Assembly: GCF_002088975.1 (NCBI RefSeq)
Contig: NZ_NCST01000065.1
Location: forward strand, 33,232 to 97,231
Length of the DNA stretch: 64,000 bases
Reading direction: 5' to 3'
DNA from: Henriciella aquimarina
GTDB taxonomy: Bacteria; Pseudomonadota; Alphaproteobacteria; Caulobacterales; Hyphomonadaceae
The first letter of the stretch is position 1. Every line of letters begins with the position of its first letter. The notes beneath the pieces were generated by a model. That model made no database searches. It saw only the letters and a list, made by a program, of their open reading frames with translations, and was not told where the DNA came from. Both the position numbers and the translations under genes were made by a program. Below, piece by piece: positions 34,891-42,815 of this stretch.

Positions 34891-35656
34891 GCTGTTGCCT
34901 CAGCGTATGAAAGAAGACGCCAGGCGGCGAGTCGACCAGGCGTGTCTGCATGCCGAGGGCCTCTGCGCCCTGGATGTCGGTCTGGGGATTGTCGCCAATC
35001 ATCAGCACCTGGGCAGGCGGTAGGTCGAGTGCCGCGCAGCCTTTGCTGAAAAGGCGCGGGGAGGGTTTACCGACAACTTCCACGACGCCGCGCGGAATCT
35101 CCACGCAGGCTTTGATGGCCGACAGGAGTGCGCCTGTCTCCGGCATAAGCCGGCCGTCCGTACCCGGATGGGTTGTGTCCGGATTGGCGACGACGAGACG
35201 GGCGCCATTGCTGACGGCATTCACCGCCCGCTCAAGGCGCCGATAGGAAAAACGCGTATCGCGCAGCAGCACGACAAGCTCGGCCTCTTCCTGGGCCAGC
35301 TCGACTCCCAGTTTGCGGGCAATGGCGCGCATGCGCGGATCGCCCAGGATGAGCGTCCGGCTGGCCCGGATTTCTGCCGCGCGGAGAAGGGCCTCGGTGC
35401 CAGCCAGCACAATCTGGTCCGGACGCATTGCGATGCCTTCGCCTTTGAGCATGTCGCGAAACTCTTCGACGGTATTGGTCGAATTGTTCGACACGATGGC
35501 GCACCGCGGCGCCTGCTCGCGGAGGAAGTCGGCTGCTTCCGGCACAAGCCGGTTGCCGATTGCGCAGCAACCGTCCCAGTCGAGAAGAAAGCCTTGTGCG
35601 TCCTGTGTGGAAGGGGGAGAGGAGTGAGCGAAATGTGCTCCTGTCTTTTTCAGCAT
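34877..35656 (-). CDS. HAD-superfamily (NagD-like, IIA) phosphatase
   Basis: 259-residue phosphatase with a IIA cap. Motif I is LLDWDGCCAIGN, with the Asp nucleophile and an unusual Cys pair instead of the common T/G. Motif II Ser is in AIVSNNSTNTVEEF, motif III Lys in VVGKPSPRLFSKG, and motif IV in VLMIGDNPQTDIQGAEALGM. The enzyme would remove phosphate from a sugar or glycerol-type phosphomonoester in the cytoplasm. It is between the regulator and the TonB receptor, so its substrate may be the imported compound. It is not PhnX-like; the cap differs. Confidence 0.87.
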   Translation of the reverse strand: MLKKTGAHFAHSSPPSTQDAQGFLLDWDGCCAIGNRLVPEAADFLREQAPRCAIVSNNSTNTVEEFRDMLKGEGIAMRPDQIVLAGTEALLRAAEIRASRTLILGDPRMRAIARKLGVELAQEEAELVVLLRDTRFSYRRLERAVNAVSNGARLVVANPDTTHPGTDGRLMPETGALLSAIKACVEIPRGVVEVVGKPSPRLFSKGCAALDLPPAQVLMIGDNPQTDIQGAEALGMQTRLVDSPPGVFFHTLRQQLKSA

Positions 35657-35734
35657 GGAAAGCCCTGTACCCGGAAATCTATAATTTGAATTTTCTTCAC
35701 TCTAATTTTCTCGATGAGTAAATATCATTCACAT

Positions 35735-35751
35735 AAGTTTTGCGTAAACTT
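35735..35751. promoter_or_regulatory. Inverted repeat AAGTTT-N5-AAACTT in divergent promoter region
   Basis: Perfect 6-bp arms with spacer TGCGT, in the AT-rich gap (35657-35869) between the HAD gene and the TonB receptor. It could be the operator of the RpiR regulator. A shorter related string, GTTTGCGTA, occurs near 33860 upstream of the binding-protein gene. Confidence 0.4.
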
Positions 35752-35869
35752 CACGTCGCCGTCGCTTTGAGCCTCTAGACGCCACCCTGCCGGAGCAGAC
35801 CACGCCCGGCTGTTGGCAACTGGTGACCGTCACATCCGGCGGTCGAGGGGATTGATGGAGGCAGAAGTC

Positions 35870-38551
35870 ATGACATTCCGCGTAAACAGAACACTCAGCC
35901 TGGGGATCGGCCTTCTGATGTCGACCACGGCCATTCCGGCGGCCTATGCCGACCCGGACCCCGATGGAGCGGATTCACGCCGCTTGCAGACCGTCCGTGT
36001 GGAAGGCCAGCAGGTCGACAGCAATGCAAGCGATCTCGCCGTCGACTTTGCCGAGTACGGCACGCAGGTTCAGCTGATCAATGCTGAAGAAATCGAAACG
36101 GGCGGCTTTACCAATTTCGGGGAGCTGGCCTCCGGCCTGATCCGCGGCGCGAATATCGGCTACTCGCCGGACGAGGGCGAATTTACCATCCGCATCGATG
36201 GCGGCACGGACCGCGACACCCTTCTCCTGGTGGACGGTGTCCCGTATTTCGACCGCTCTTCGCCGCTTGAGGATCTCTGGCCGGCCACGGCCATCGACCC
36301 GCGTATGATCGAGAGCGTCGAGGTCTATCGCGGCGGCAACAGCCTCTATTTCGGTTCGAATGGCGGTCTGGGGGTCGTCAGCGTGAAGACGAAGGAGCCG
36401 GACGGCACGCTCAAGGGCCAGTTCGGCGTCTATACCGGCTCGTACAAGACCCGCGAAATTTACGGCAACATTTCGGTGCCGCTTGACGATGAGGGCAAGC
36501 ATTCCTTCCTGGTCTATGGGCGGTCCTACGAGACCGACGCCCACGAGCTGTTCGACGAAGACGCCTATGGCGACAATGTCCTCGCCCTCGGCGGGCGGCA
36601 TGAATTCCCTTACAGCTTCAACAGCCTCGGCCTGAAATATCTCTGGCAGATCGCGCCGGAGACCGAGCTACGTCTCGGCGCCTCCTACACGACCATCGAC
36701 TTCCGCGACTCCTTCCCGCAGTCGACGGTCTTCCAGCCGAACTTCACGGAATTTCCGATCTATACCGGTTCCTTCAAGCACCGTTTCAATGACAAGCTGA
36801 AGATCGATCTCGAGGCCCACTATCAGGACCCGCAGCTGAAGAATAACGAGATCGATGCGCGTATCTGTCAGATCCCGCGTGTTCAGGATCTGCCGGAGGA
36901 CATCCAGGCAATTGCGGCCGATCAGGGCATTTCGAGCTTCTCGACAGCCGCCCAGTTCGAGAGCTTTGCAGCGGGCGTTCCCGGCCTTGCCGCAGGCTGC
37001 GTGACCAATCCTTATGGTGGCGCTGGCGGGGCTTATGACGACGTTCCGAACGATGCCGACGGTATTGAGCGGACGTTCTGGGTCAATGACGATCCGGACA
37101 GCCCGTATTATGGTCAGCCCTATGGCACCTTCGACAATCCGTTCCCGATCGGCGCCCCGATTGGCTATGCCATCCAGTCCACGGCAAGCTTTGGCGATGG
37201 CGGGCCGACCAAGGGCTTCGGCACGGTCGACCAGCGGGAATCCGGCTATGTCGATTATGGCCTGAATGCCCGGGCGACCTACACATTCAATGACAGCGTC
37301 GAACTCGTCGCCGGTGTCCAGAATACGAGCTACAAGGACAATTCCGACGAGGATTACGGTGTGCGGGACATCACGCTCACCAGCACGGGTGTCTATGGCG
37401 ACCTGCGCGTCTCGCTGCCGGTGCTGGACGGCTTCAGCGGCTCTTTCGCCGCCCGTCAGGATTTCAACGACAATTTCGAGGACCAGTCGATCTGGAAAGT
37501 CGGCCTGCGTCAGGACTTCGGATACGGCCTCTATGCTCGCGGGTCTGGCGGCACATCCTACAGCCTGCCCAAGATCGACGAGATCGGCGCCTTCGGGGAA
37601 GGCTCCAACATCAATCCGGGCCTTGAGCCGCAAACGGTCAACGCCTTCAATGTCGGTGCCGGTATCGACGGTGACATCTTCGGCGGCACCTACAATATCG
37701 AGCTCGGCTATTTCGAGACCGAGATCGAGAACCTGTTCACCTCGCGCGCGGTCGGGGCGGTCTGTCTGGAATACGCCAATGACGTGGCCGACCCGCTCTT
37801 CCCGTTCCTGACCAATGACACCAGCGCGATCCAGGCCAACCGGCAGAATATCATCGCGCCGGACGCCTTCTGCGGCACGGCGGCTTCAGGGGGGCTCGAT
37901 CCGAGCGAAAGCGTTGCGGTCAATGCCCTCGCCACGCAGGATATCGAAGGCTACACGATCGACGTCGCCTTCGACTTCGACCAGTGGCAGGCTGACTTCT
38001 CCTTCACCGACATGGAATCGCTTGAGCCCAACCCTGTGCAGGGCGTCATGGCGCGCCGCGACGGTACATCCACCGATCTCGACTTCGTCGTGCCGGGCCG
38101 GGCCGGGGCTGCTGCGTATCGCCAGTCGTCCGAGCGGCCGGAATGGACCCTGTCGGGTCTTGTCACCTACACGCCGAATGATCGTTGGGTTTTCTCGCTG
38201 AACCCGCGCTGGCAGGGGCCGGAGTGGGCCTATGCCGGCACGAGCCTGGCACGCCTGGTCGATGAGAATGGCGACCGAGTGGTCGAGGACATGAACTTCG
38301 GGGACTATTTCGTCCTCAACGGCTCCATCCAGTACTTCATGGGTGACGAGAAGCAGCACCGCTTCCTGATCCGTGGCGTGAACCTCCTCGATGAGGACTA
38401 TTTCGAGCGGGCCTCGGGCGGCTCCAGCTATAGCCGGGACCGGGCCGCCGTGCGCGGCGAGATCGGGCCGAACGATAGCGCCTATTACCGCCAGTATGGC
38501 TGGAACGGCAAACCGCGCTCTGTCTGGATCCAGTACGAGTACACCTTCTAG
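35870..38551 (+). CDS. TonB-dependent outer-membrane receptor (first)
   Basis: 893-residue receptor. Signal peptide about 1-27 (ends TAIPAAYA). The plug domain (about 45-185) has RDTLLLVDGVPYFDR and IESVEVYRGGNSLYFGSNG. The barrel follows and ends with the aromatic WIQYEYTF. GGAGG 8 bases upstream sets ATG 35870. It is followed by a PhoD-type phosphatase 130 bases later and is divergent from the HAD gene, so it probably imports the organophosphorus substrate across the outer membrane. Nothing in it marks a siderophore receptor. Ligand unknown. Confidence 0.92.
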   Translation: MTFRVNRTLSLGIGLLMSTTAIPAAYADPDPDGADSRRLQTVRVEGQQVDSNASDLAVDFAEYGTQVQLINAEEIETGGFTNFGELASGLIRGANIGYSPDEGEFTIRIDGGTDRDTLLLVDGVPYFDRSSPLEDLWPATAIDPRMIESVEVYRGGNSLYFGSNGGLGVVSVKTKEPDGTLKGQFGVYTGSYKTREIYGNISVPLDDEGKHSFLVYGRSYETDAHELFDEDAYGDNVLALGGRHEFPYSFNSLGLKYLWQIAPETELRLGASYTTIDFRDSFPQSTVFQPNFTEFPIYTGSFKHRFNDKLKIDLEAHYQDPQLKNNEIDARICQIPRVQDLPEDIQAIAADQGISSFSTAAQFESFAAGVPGLAAGCVTNPYGGAGGAYDDVPNDADGIERTFWVNDDPDSPYYGQPYGTFDNPFPIGAPIGYAIQSTASFGDGGPTKGFGTVDQRESGYVDYGLNARATYTFNDSVELVAGVQNTSYKDNSDEDYGVRDITLTSTGVYGDLRVSLPVLDGFSGSFAARQDFNDNFEDQSIWKVGLRQDFGYGLYARGSGGTSYSLPKIDEIGAFGEGSNINPGLEPQTVNAFNVGAGIDGDIFGGTYNIELGYFETEIENLFTSRAVGAVCLEYANDVADPLFPFLTNDTSAIQANRQNIIAPDAFCGTAASGGLDPSESVAVNALATQDIEGYTIDVAFDFDQWQADFSFTDMESLEPNPVQGVMARRDGTSTDLDFVVPGRAGAAAYRQSSERPEWTLSGLVTYTPNDRWVFSLNPRWQGPEWAYAGTSLARLVDENGDRVVEDMNFGDYFVLNGSIQYFMGDEKQHRFLIRGVNLLDEDYFERASGGSSYSRDRAAVRGEIGPNDSAYYRQYGWNGKPRSVWIQYEYTF

Positions 38552-38681
38552 CGATGTGTCCCTTCGCCGGCGTCACAGGACTGACGCCGACGTGTGCTCT
38601 GACTGGACCAAAGGCCGCCGGCAGGACCAACCCCTCTCTTGCCGGCGGCCCCTTCCAACCGCTTTCGAAAGGCCAAGACCG

Positions 38682-40217
38682 ATGTTTTCCCGCCGTCTCT
38701 TCCTTGCCGCTTCAGGGGCTGCTCTCTGGCTGCCGGCGGCCGCACGCGCGCAGTCTGACAAGTATCACTTTACCCTCGGTGTGGCGTCCGGGGCGCCGCG
38801 GGAAACCAGCGTCATCCTCTGGACCCGGCTGGCGCCTGATCCGCTGAATGGTGGCGGCATGGCCGATGGGCTCGTCCATGTGCGCTACCGCGTCTGTTCG
38901 GATGCGGCGATGCGCAAAGAGTTGCGCAGTGGCCTGGTGGCGACATCGCACGTGAAAGGCCATTCCGTGCACGCCCGCATCGACGGGCTGGAGCCCGGGC
39001 GGGAGTATTTCTACCAGTTCTATTACGGCCAAGATGAAAGCCCCATCGGCCGGACCAAGACGGCCGACCGCAATGCTCGCGAAGCCAGGCTCGCGGTGGC
39101 CAACTGCCAGGCCTGGGAAACCGGATACTATGCCGGCTATCGCGACATGGCCGAGTGGACGCCCGACGCTGTCATCCATGTCGGTGACTATATCTATGAG
39201 GGCGGGGTGTCCCCGCTCGGCAAGGTGGACCGGCCCTATGGCGGAGTCCGCCTGCAATATGAGGTGGTTCGCCAGCATAACAGCGAGGAAATCACCACGC
39301 TGAGAGACTATCGGAACCGCTATGCGCTCTACCGCAGCGACCCGCACCTGCAGGCGGCCCATGCCGCGGCGCCGTGGATCGTCGCGATGGACGATCACGA
39401 GGTCGACAATAACTGGGCCGGCATGGTCCCGCAGGACCCTGACAAGCAGACGAGTGCGGAGTTTGCCTTAAGGCGCCGGGCTGCGTTTCAGGCCTATTAC
39501 GAGCATATGCCGATCGAGCTTCCCCCAAGCATGATGGAGCTCGGCGGCGAGCTGCAGATGTATGGCGCTTACCGGTTCGGCCCGGCGCATATCAATCTGC
39601 TCGATACCCGGCAGTATCGCTCCGATCAGGTTTGCGGGGACGGGTTCCCGGGCGAACCGCCTTGCGACGACCTCCTGAACCCGGACCTCACCATGACAGG
39701 CAAGGTGCAGGAAGCCTGGCTGATGGAGCAGCTGAAAAAGAGCGATGCGCGCTACAATGTGCTCGCCCAGCAGACCTGGTTTGCCCCTTACGACTATGTC
39801 GACGATCCGGAGAACAACAAGCGCAACCTGGACCAGTGGGACGGCTATCCCGTCCAGCGTCAGCGTATCATCGATGCGCTTGCCCAGGATGTCTCGAACC
39901 CGGTCATCCTGAGCGGTGACTGGCACTGCGCGGCGGCCATGATGGTCCACAAGGATCCGGACAATCCGGCGAGCGCACCGGTCGCCCGGAACTTTGCCGC
40001 GACGTCGATCTCTTCCATCTGCTCCTGGCATGGCCGGATCGAGCAGGCCCGCGATGCCAACCCGCATGTCAAATACGCCAATGGGCGTGACCGGGGCTAT
40101 CTGCGGTGTATCGCCGGTGAGCGCGACTGGACGACGGTTTTCCGCACCGTCGCCAATGCGGCCTCGCCGGACTCGGCTGTAAACACTGCGACCGAGATCG
40201 CTCTCAAGGACATGTAA
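38682..40217 (+). CDS. phoD: PhoD-family alkaline phosphatase/phosphodiesterase
   Basis: 511-residue exported enzyme. Signal peptide 1-23 begins MFSRRLFLAASG and looks Tat-type, as in most PhoD proteins. A PhoD N-terminal domain (about 25-110) leads to the catalytic domain with VANCQAWETGYYAGYRDMAE, VIHVGDYIYEGG, AMDDHEVDNNW and LSGDWHCAAAMM, which hold the iron and calcium ligands. PhoD releases phosphate from mono- and diesters in the periplasm. AAGG precedes the ATG. The secreted PHP gene follows by 44 bases. Confidence 0.93.
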   Translation: MFSRRLFLAASGAALWLPAAARAQSDKYHFTLGVASGAPRETSVILWTRLAPDPLNGGGMADGLVHVRYRVCSDAAMRKELRSGLVATSHVKGHSVHARIDGLEPGREYFYQFYYGQDESPIGRTKTADRNAREARLAVANCQAWETGYYAGYRDMAEWTPDAVIHVGDYIYEGGVSPLGKVDRPYGGVRLQYEVVRQHNSEEITTLRDYRNRYALYRSDPHLQAAHAAAPWIVAMDDHEVDNNWAGMVPQDPDKQTSAEFALRRRAAFQAYYEHMPIELPPSMMELGGELQMYGAYRFGPAHINLLDTRQYRSDQVCGDGFPGEPPCDDLLNPDLTMTGKVQEAWLMEQLKKSDARYNVLAQQTWFAPYDYVDDPENNKRNLDQWDGYPVQRQRIIDALAQDVSNPVILSGDWHCAAAMMVHKDPDNPASAPVARNFAATSISSICSWHGRIEQARDANPHVKYANGRDRGYLRCIAGERDWTTVFRTVANAASPDSAVNTATEIALKDM

Positions 40218-40261
40218 GCGCGCGTTTTTATCCATCCCGTCTCAATCGGAGGACCAACCCC

Positions 40262-41404
40262 ATGTATCGAAAAAGCCTGCTTGTTTCCGCCGCTGCCGTG
40301 GCTGCTCTTGTGACGGTGGCCAGTGCCCATGAGCGTGCCGTGGAGTTTCCGGACGCAGAGGATGGCCGCGTCATCCTGGCGGCTGACCTTCACACCCATT
40401 CGGTCTTTTCCGATGGCGAGGTCTGGCCGTCCATCCGGGTCAAGGAAGCCCAGCGCGATGGGCTGGAAATGCTCGCCGTCACCGAGCACCTGGAGCATCA
40501 GCCTCACAAGGCTGACATTCCACACCCGGACCGCAACCGTTCCTATGAAGTGGCCAGGCAGACGCTGGAAAGCTCCGGCGAGGAAGGCCTCTCCCTGATC
40601 AACGGTGCCGAGATCACGCGCGGGCAGCCATACGGGCACATAAATGCCGTCTTCCTGCAGGACGCCAATGCGCTGCTGACCGAGGATGCCGAGGATGCGC
40701 TTGCGGCCGCGAATGCGCAGGGCGCCTTTGTCTTCGTCAATCACCCCAACTGGATCCCCCAGATGCCGGATGGCATTGCCCGGCTCTCGGATGTCCATAA
40801 GCGTCTGATTGAGGACGGCCTCATTCAGGGCATAGAGGTGGTAAATGGCACGCTCGACGGCCATTCCGAGCATGCCCTGCAACTGGCGCTCGAATACGGC
40901 CTGACCGTGCTGGGCACCTCCGACATTCACGGCCTGGTCGACTGGACGCATGAGGCCGGCCATGGCGGCCATCGCCCGATGACGCTGATCCTGGCCGACG
41001 GGCGCACGCCGGAGGCCATGAAGGCTGCCCTGTTTGCGGGAGATACCGTGGCCTGGGCGTATGACGATTTGCTCGGCAAGCCGGAAAACGTCGAAGCGGT
41101 CGTGCGCACCTGCCTGCATCTGGAAACAGAGGGCTATCCGGACGATACATCCGTCCTGCCGGTTGATATCGTCAATGCGTGCCCACTCGATTTCACGCTG
41201 CGCAATAGAAGCGAGGAGACCTTCCAGAATGCGAGCGACACGATCCATGTCGAACGCAATGACCGGTTTACCGCTCAGGTCCGCATGGGTGGGGAAAAGC
41301 CGGTTGTGGCGCTGAGCTTCGACGTGCTGAATGCGGAGATCGGCTATCGCGAGCCGCTCACCCTTACACTGGAAACCGGCGTGCCGCAGGGCGACGGCGA
41401 GTAG
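40262..41404 (+). CDS. Secreted PHP-domain metallophosphoesterase
   Basis: 380-residue PHP protein with a signal peptide (1-22, MYRKSLLVSAAAVAALVTVASA). All five metal motifs are seen: LHTHSVFSDG, VTEHLEH, NGAEITRGQPYGHIN, VFVNHPNW and LGTSDIHG. PHP enzymes hydrolyse phosphoesters with a trinuclear metal centre. Most are cytoplasmic, so export is notable. A C-terminal 100-residue part (about 280-380) is beta-rich with no family recognised. It is last in the TonB receptor-PhoD-PHP group. A periplasmic diesterase-to-monoesterase chain with PhoD is inferred. Confidence 0.88.
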   Translation: MYRKSLLVSAAAVAALVTVASAHERAVEFPDAEDGRVILAADLHTHSVFSDGEVWPSIRVKEAQRDGLEMLAVTEHLEHQPHKADIPHPDRNRSYEVARQTLESSGEEGLSLINGAEITRGQPYGHINAVFLQDANALLTEDAEDALAAANAQGAFVFVNHPNWIPQMPDGIARLSDVHKRLIEDGLIQGIEVVNGTLDGHSEHALQLALEYGLTVLGTSDIHGLVDWTHEAGHGGHRPMTLILADGRTPEAMKAALFAGDTVAWAYDDLLGKPENVEAVVRTCLHLETEGYPDDTSVLPVDIVNACPLDFTLRNRSEETFQNASDTIHVERNDRFTAQVRMGGEKPVVALSFDVLNAEIGYREPLTLTLETGVPQGDGE

Positions 41405-41436
41405 GGAGCTGGTCCTGTCCGTGCAGGATTAGCTCC
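41405..41436. terminator. Hairpin after PHP gene, before convergent FGE gene
   Basis: GGAGCT (41405-41410) pairs with AGCTCC (41431-41436), and CCTG with CAGG inside it, directly after the PHP stop. It likely ends transcription from both convergent genes. Confidence 0.6.
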
Positions 41437-41449
41437 TGGGCCGTTGGGA

Positions 41450-42457
41450 TCATTCTTCGTCAGGCGCCGGGCGGTCATAGGCGACGCGGAAGCCGATATG
41501 GTTGGTGCCGAGCCCGGTTTCCTGGGGCTGGCGGGCGGCGGCGCGATAGCGGCGGCAATAATTCTCGGCGCAGAGGAAACTTCCGCCCTTGATAACATGG
41601 GAGGCGGCGCCGGGTTTGCCCGGGGCGAAGCTGTCAGCGGCCGCCGGACCTTCCGGGTTTTCGCCGTCGGGCTGGTGGTATGGGACGTAGCGGTCAGCCG
41701 TCCATTCCCAGACATTGCCGAGCATGTCGTGAAGCCCGTTGGCATTGGCCGAAAAGCACCCAACGGGCGCAACGCCCTTGAAGCCGTCATCGCCAGTATC
41801 GGCAACAGGAAAGATACCCTGCCAGGTATTGGCTTGCTTCGGCCGCTCCGTCTGATTGTTGCCTTGCCCGGCCAGGGCGGCGAACTCCCACTCGGCTTCG
41901 CTCGGCAGCCTGCCGCCGGCCCAGGCCGCATAGGCGCGCGCGTCCTCATAGGCGATCTGGGTGACCGGCTCGTCTGGCTCGGCGCTTAGCTTGTCCGGGC
42001 CTTCCGGGTGGCGCCAGTCGGCCCCCGGCACATAGCTCCACCAGTTCATGTTGCGGGCTGTCTGCCGCGGATCGGGATTGAAGACGGCCCCGCCGGGCTT
42101 GAACAGATCGGCATATTCCGGATGCGCGTCGGGATCGATGTCAGGAAGCTGGGACGGGTCGACTGGGCGCTCCGCAACGGTGACATAGCCGGTCTCTTCC
42201 ACAAATTCCGAAAACGCGCCGACCGTGACTTCCGTGGCATCGAGCCAGAAGCCATCGAGCCGGGCGGCCGTCTCAGGGCCTTCTTCGGGATAGCCCACCT
42301 CATTGCCCATGGTGAAGCTGCCAGCTGAGATCCAGACCGGCGCCAGCGGCCCTGAGCAGCTCGAACCGGGCTCTGCCACAGCCTGGAAATCAAGCGCTGT
42401 GAGCAGCGTCAAAGCCAGGCCGAAGGCTGGCGCGCGGCGAGGTATGAATGTGATCAT
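41450..42457 (-). CDS. Secreted formylglycine-generating-type (SUMF1) enzyme
   Basis: 335-residue protein of the FGE-sulfatase family. A signal peptide precedes PGSSCSGPLAP (about residue 30). The FGE signature is complete: GSFTMG, GRLPSEAEWEFAA, GLHDMLGNVWEWT and the catalytic pair C296/C301 in GGSFLCAENYCRRYRAAAR, with the spacing of human FGE C336/C341. True FGEs oxidise a Cys of sulfatases or phosphonate monoester hydrolases to formylglycine with copper and oxygen. No such CxPxR client is encoded in the window. GAGG supports ATG 42457; the longer frame to 42697 would hide the signal peptide. It is divergent from the second TonB receptor. Confidence 0.88.
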   Translation of the reverse strand: MITFIPRRAPAFGLALTLLTALDFQAVAEPGSSCSGPLAPVWISAGSFTMGNEVGYPEEGPETAARLDGFWLDATEVTVGAFSEFVEETGYVTVAERPVDPSQLPDIDPDAHPEYADLFKPGGAVFNPDPRQTARNMNWWSYVPGADWRHPEGPDKLSAEPDEPVTQIAYEDARAYAAWAGGRLPSEAEWEFAALAGQGNNQTERPKQANTWQGIFPVADTGDDGFKGVAPVGCFSANANGLHDMLGNVWEWTADRYVPYHQPDGENPEGPAAADSFAPGKPGAASHVIKGGSFLCAENYCRRYRAAARQPQETGLGTNHIGFRVAYDRPAPDEE

Positions 42458-42815
42458 GCCTGCCTCGTCTAGCATAGGCGGCGTGGCTTTTCTTGCGGCC
42501 ATTTTACCGCGTGTGAAACTGGCCGACGGGGCCGCTTCGCCTTGCCGAATTGCCGTTACCAAACCTGGCATGGAGCATGGTCGCAGCACGCAATTTAGGG
42601 TTAATGTTGCGGCCACTTCTGCAGAAATGTCGCCTGTTTGACATAGCCACTTTCTTGCTCTGTCCGGTCGCTCAGCATTTGTGCGGCACCACATCAAACT
42701 GCACGAATGTCATGCAATTATTCATGGCGTCGATCTTTTGCTCTGAATCTCTTGAGCCGCTGAGCAGAGCGCCTCTTGTTTCCGGTCGAGGTGTATCGGG
42801 AAGAAGAGGAAGAGG
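42458..42815. other. Divergent promoter region of FGE and TonB receptor genes
   Basis: 358 bases with no gene. It is AT-richer from 42590 to 42780. A TTGACA (42638-42643) has no good -10 box at the normal distance, and I found no Pho or Fur box. Regulation is open. Confidence 0.5.

Noticed and set aside
41450..42457. EgtB-type sulfoxide synthase
   Set aside because: It has no DinB-like N-terminal domain or iron-binding HX3HXE segment, and the FGE cysteine pair is intact.
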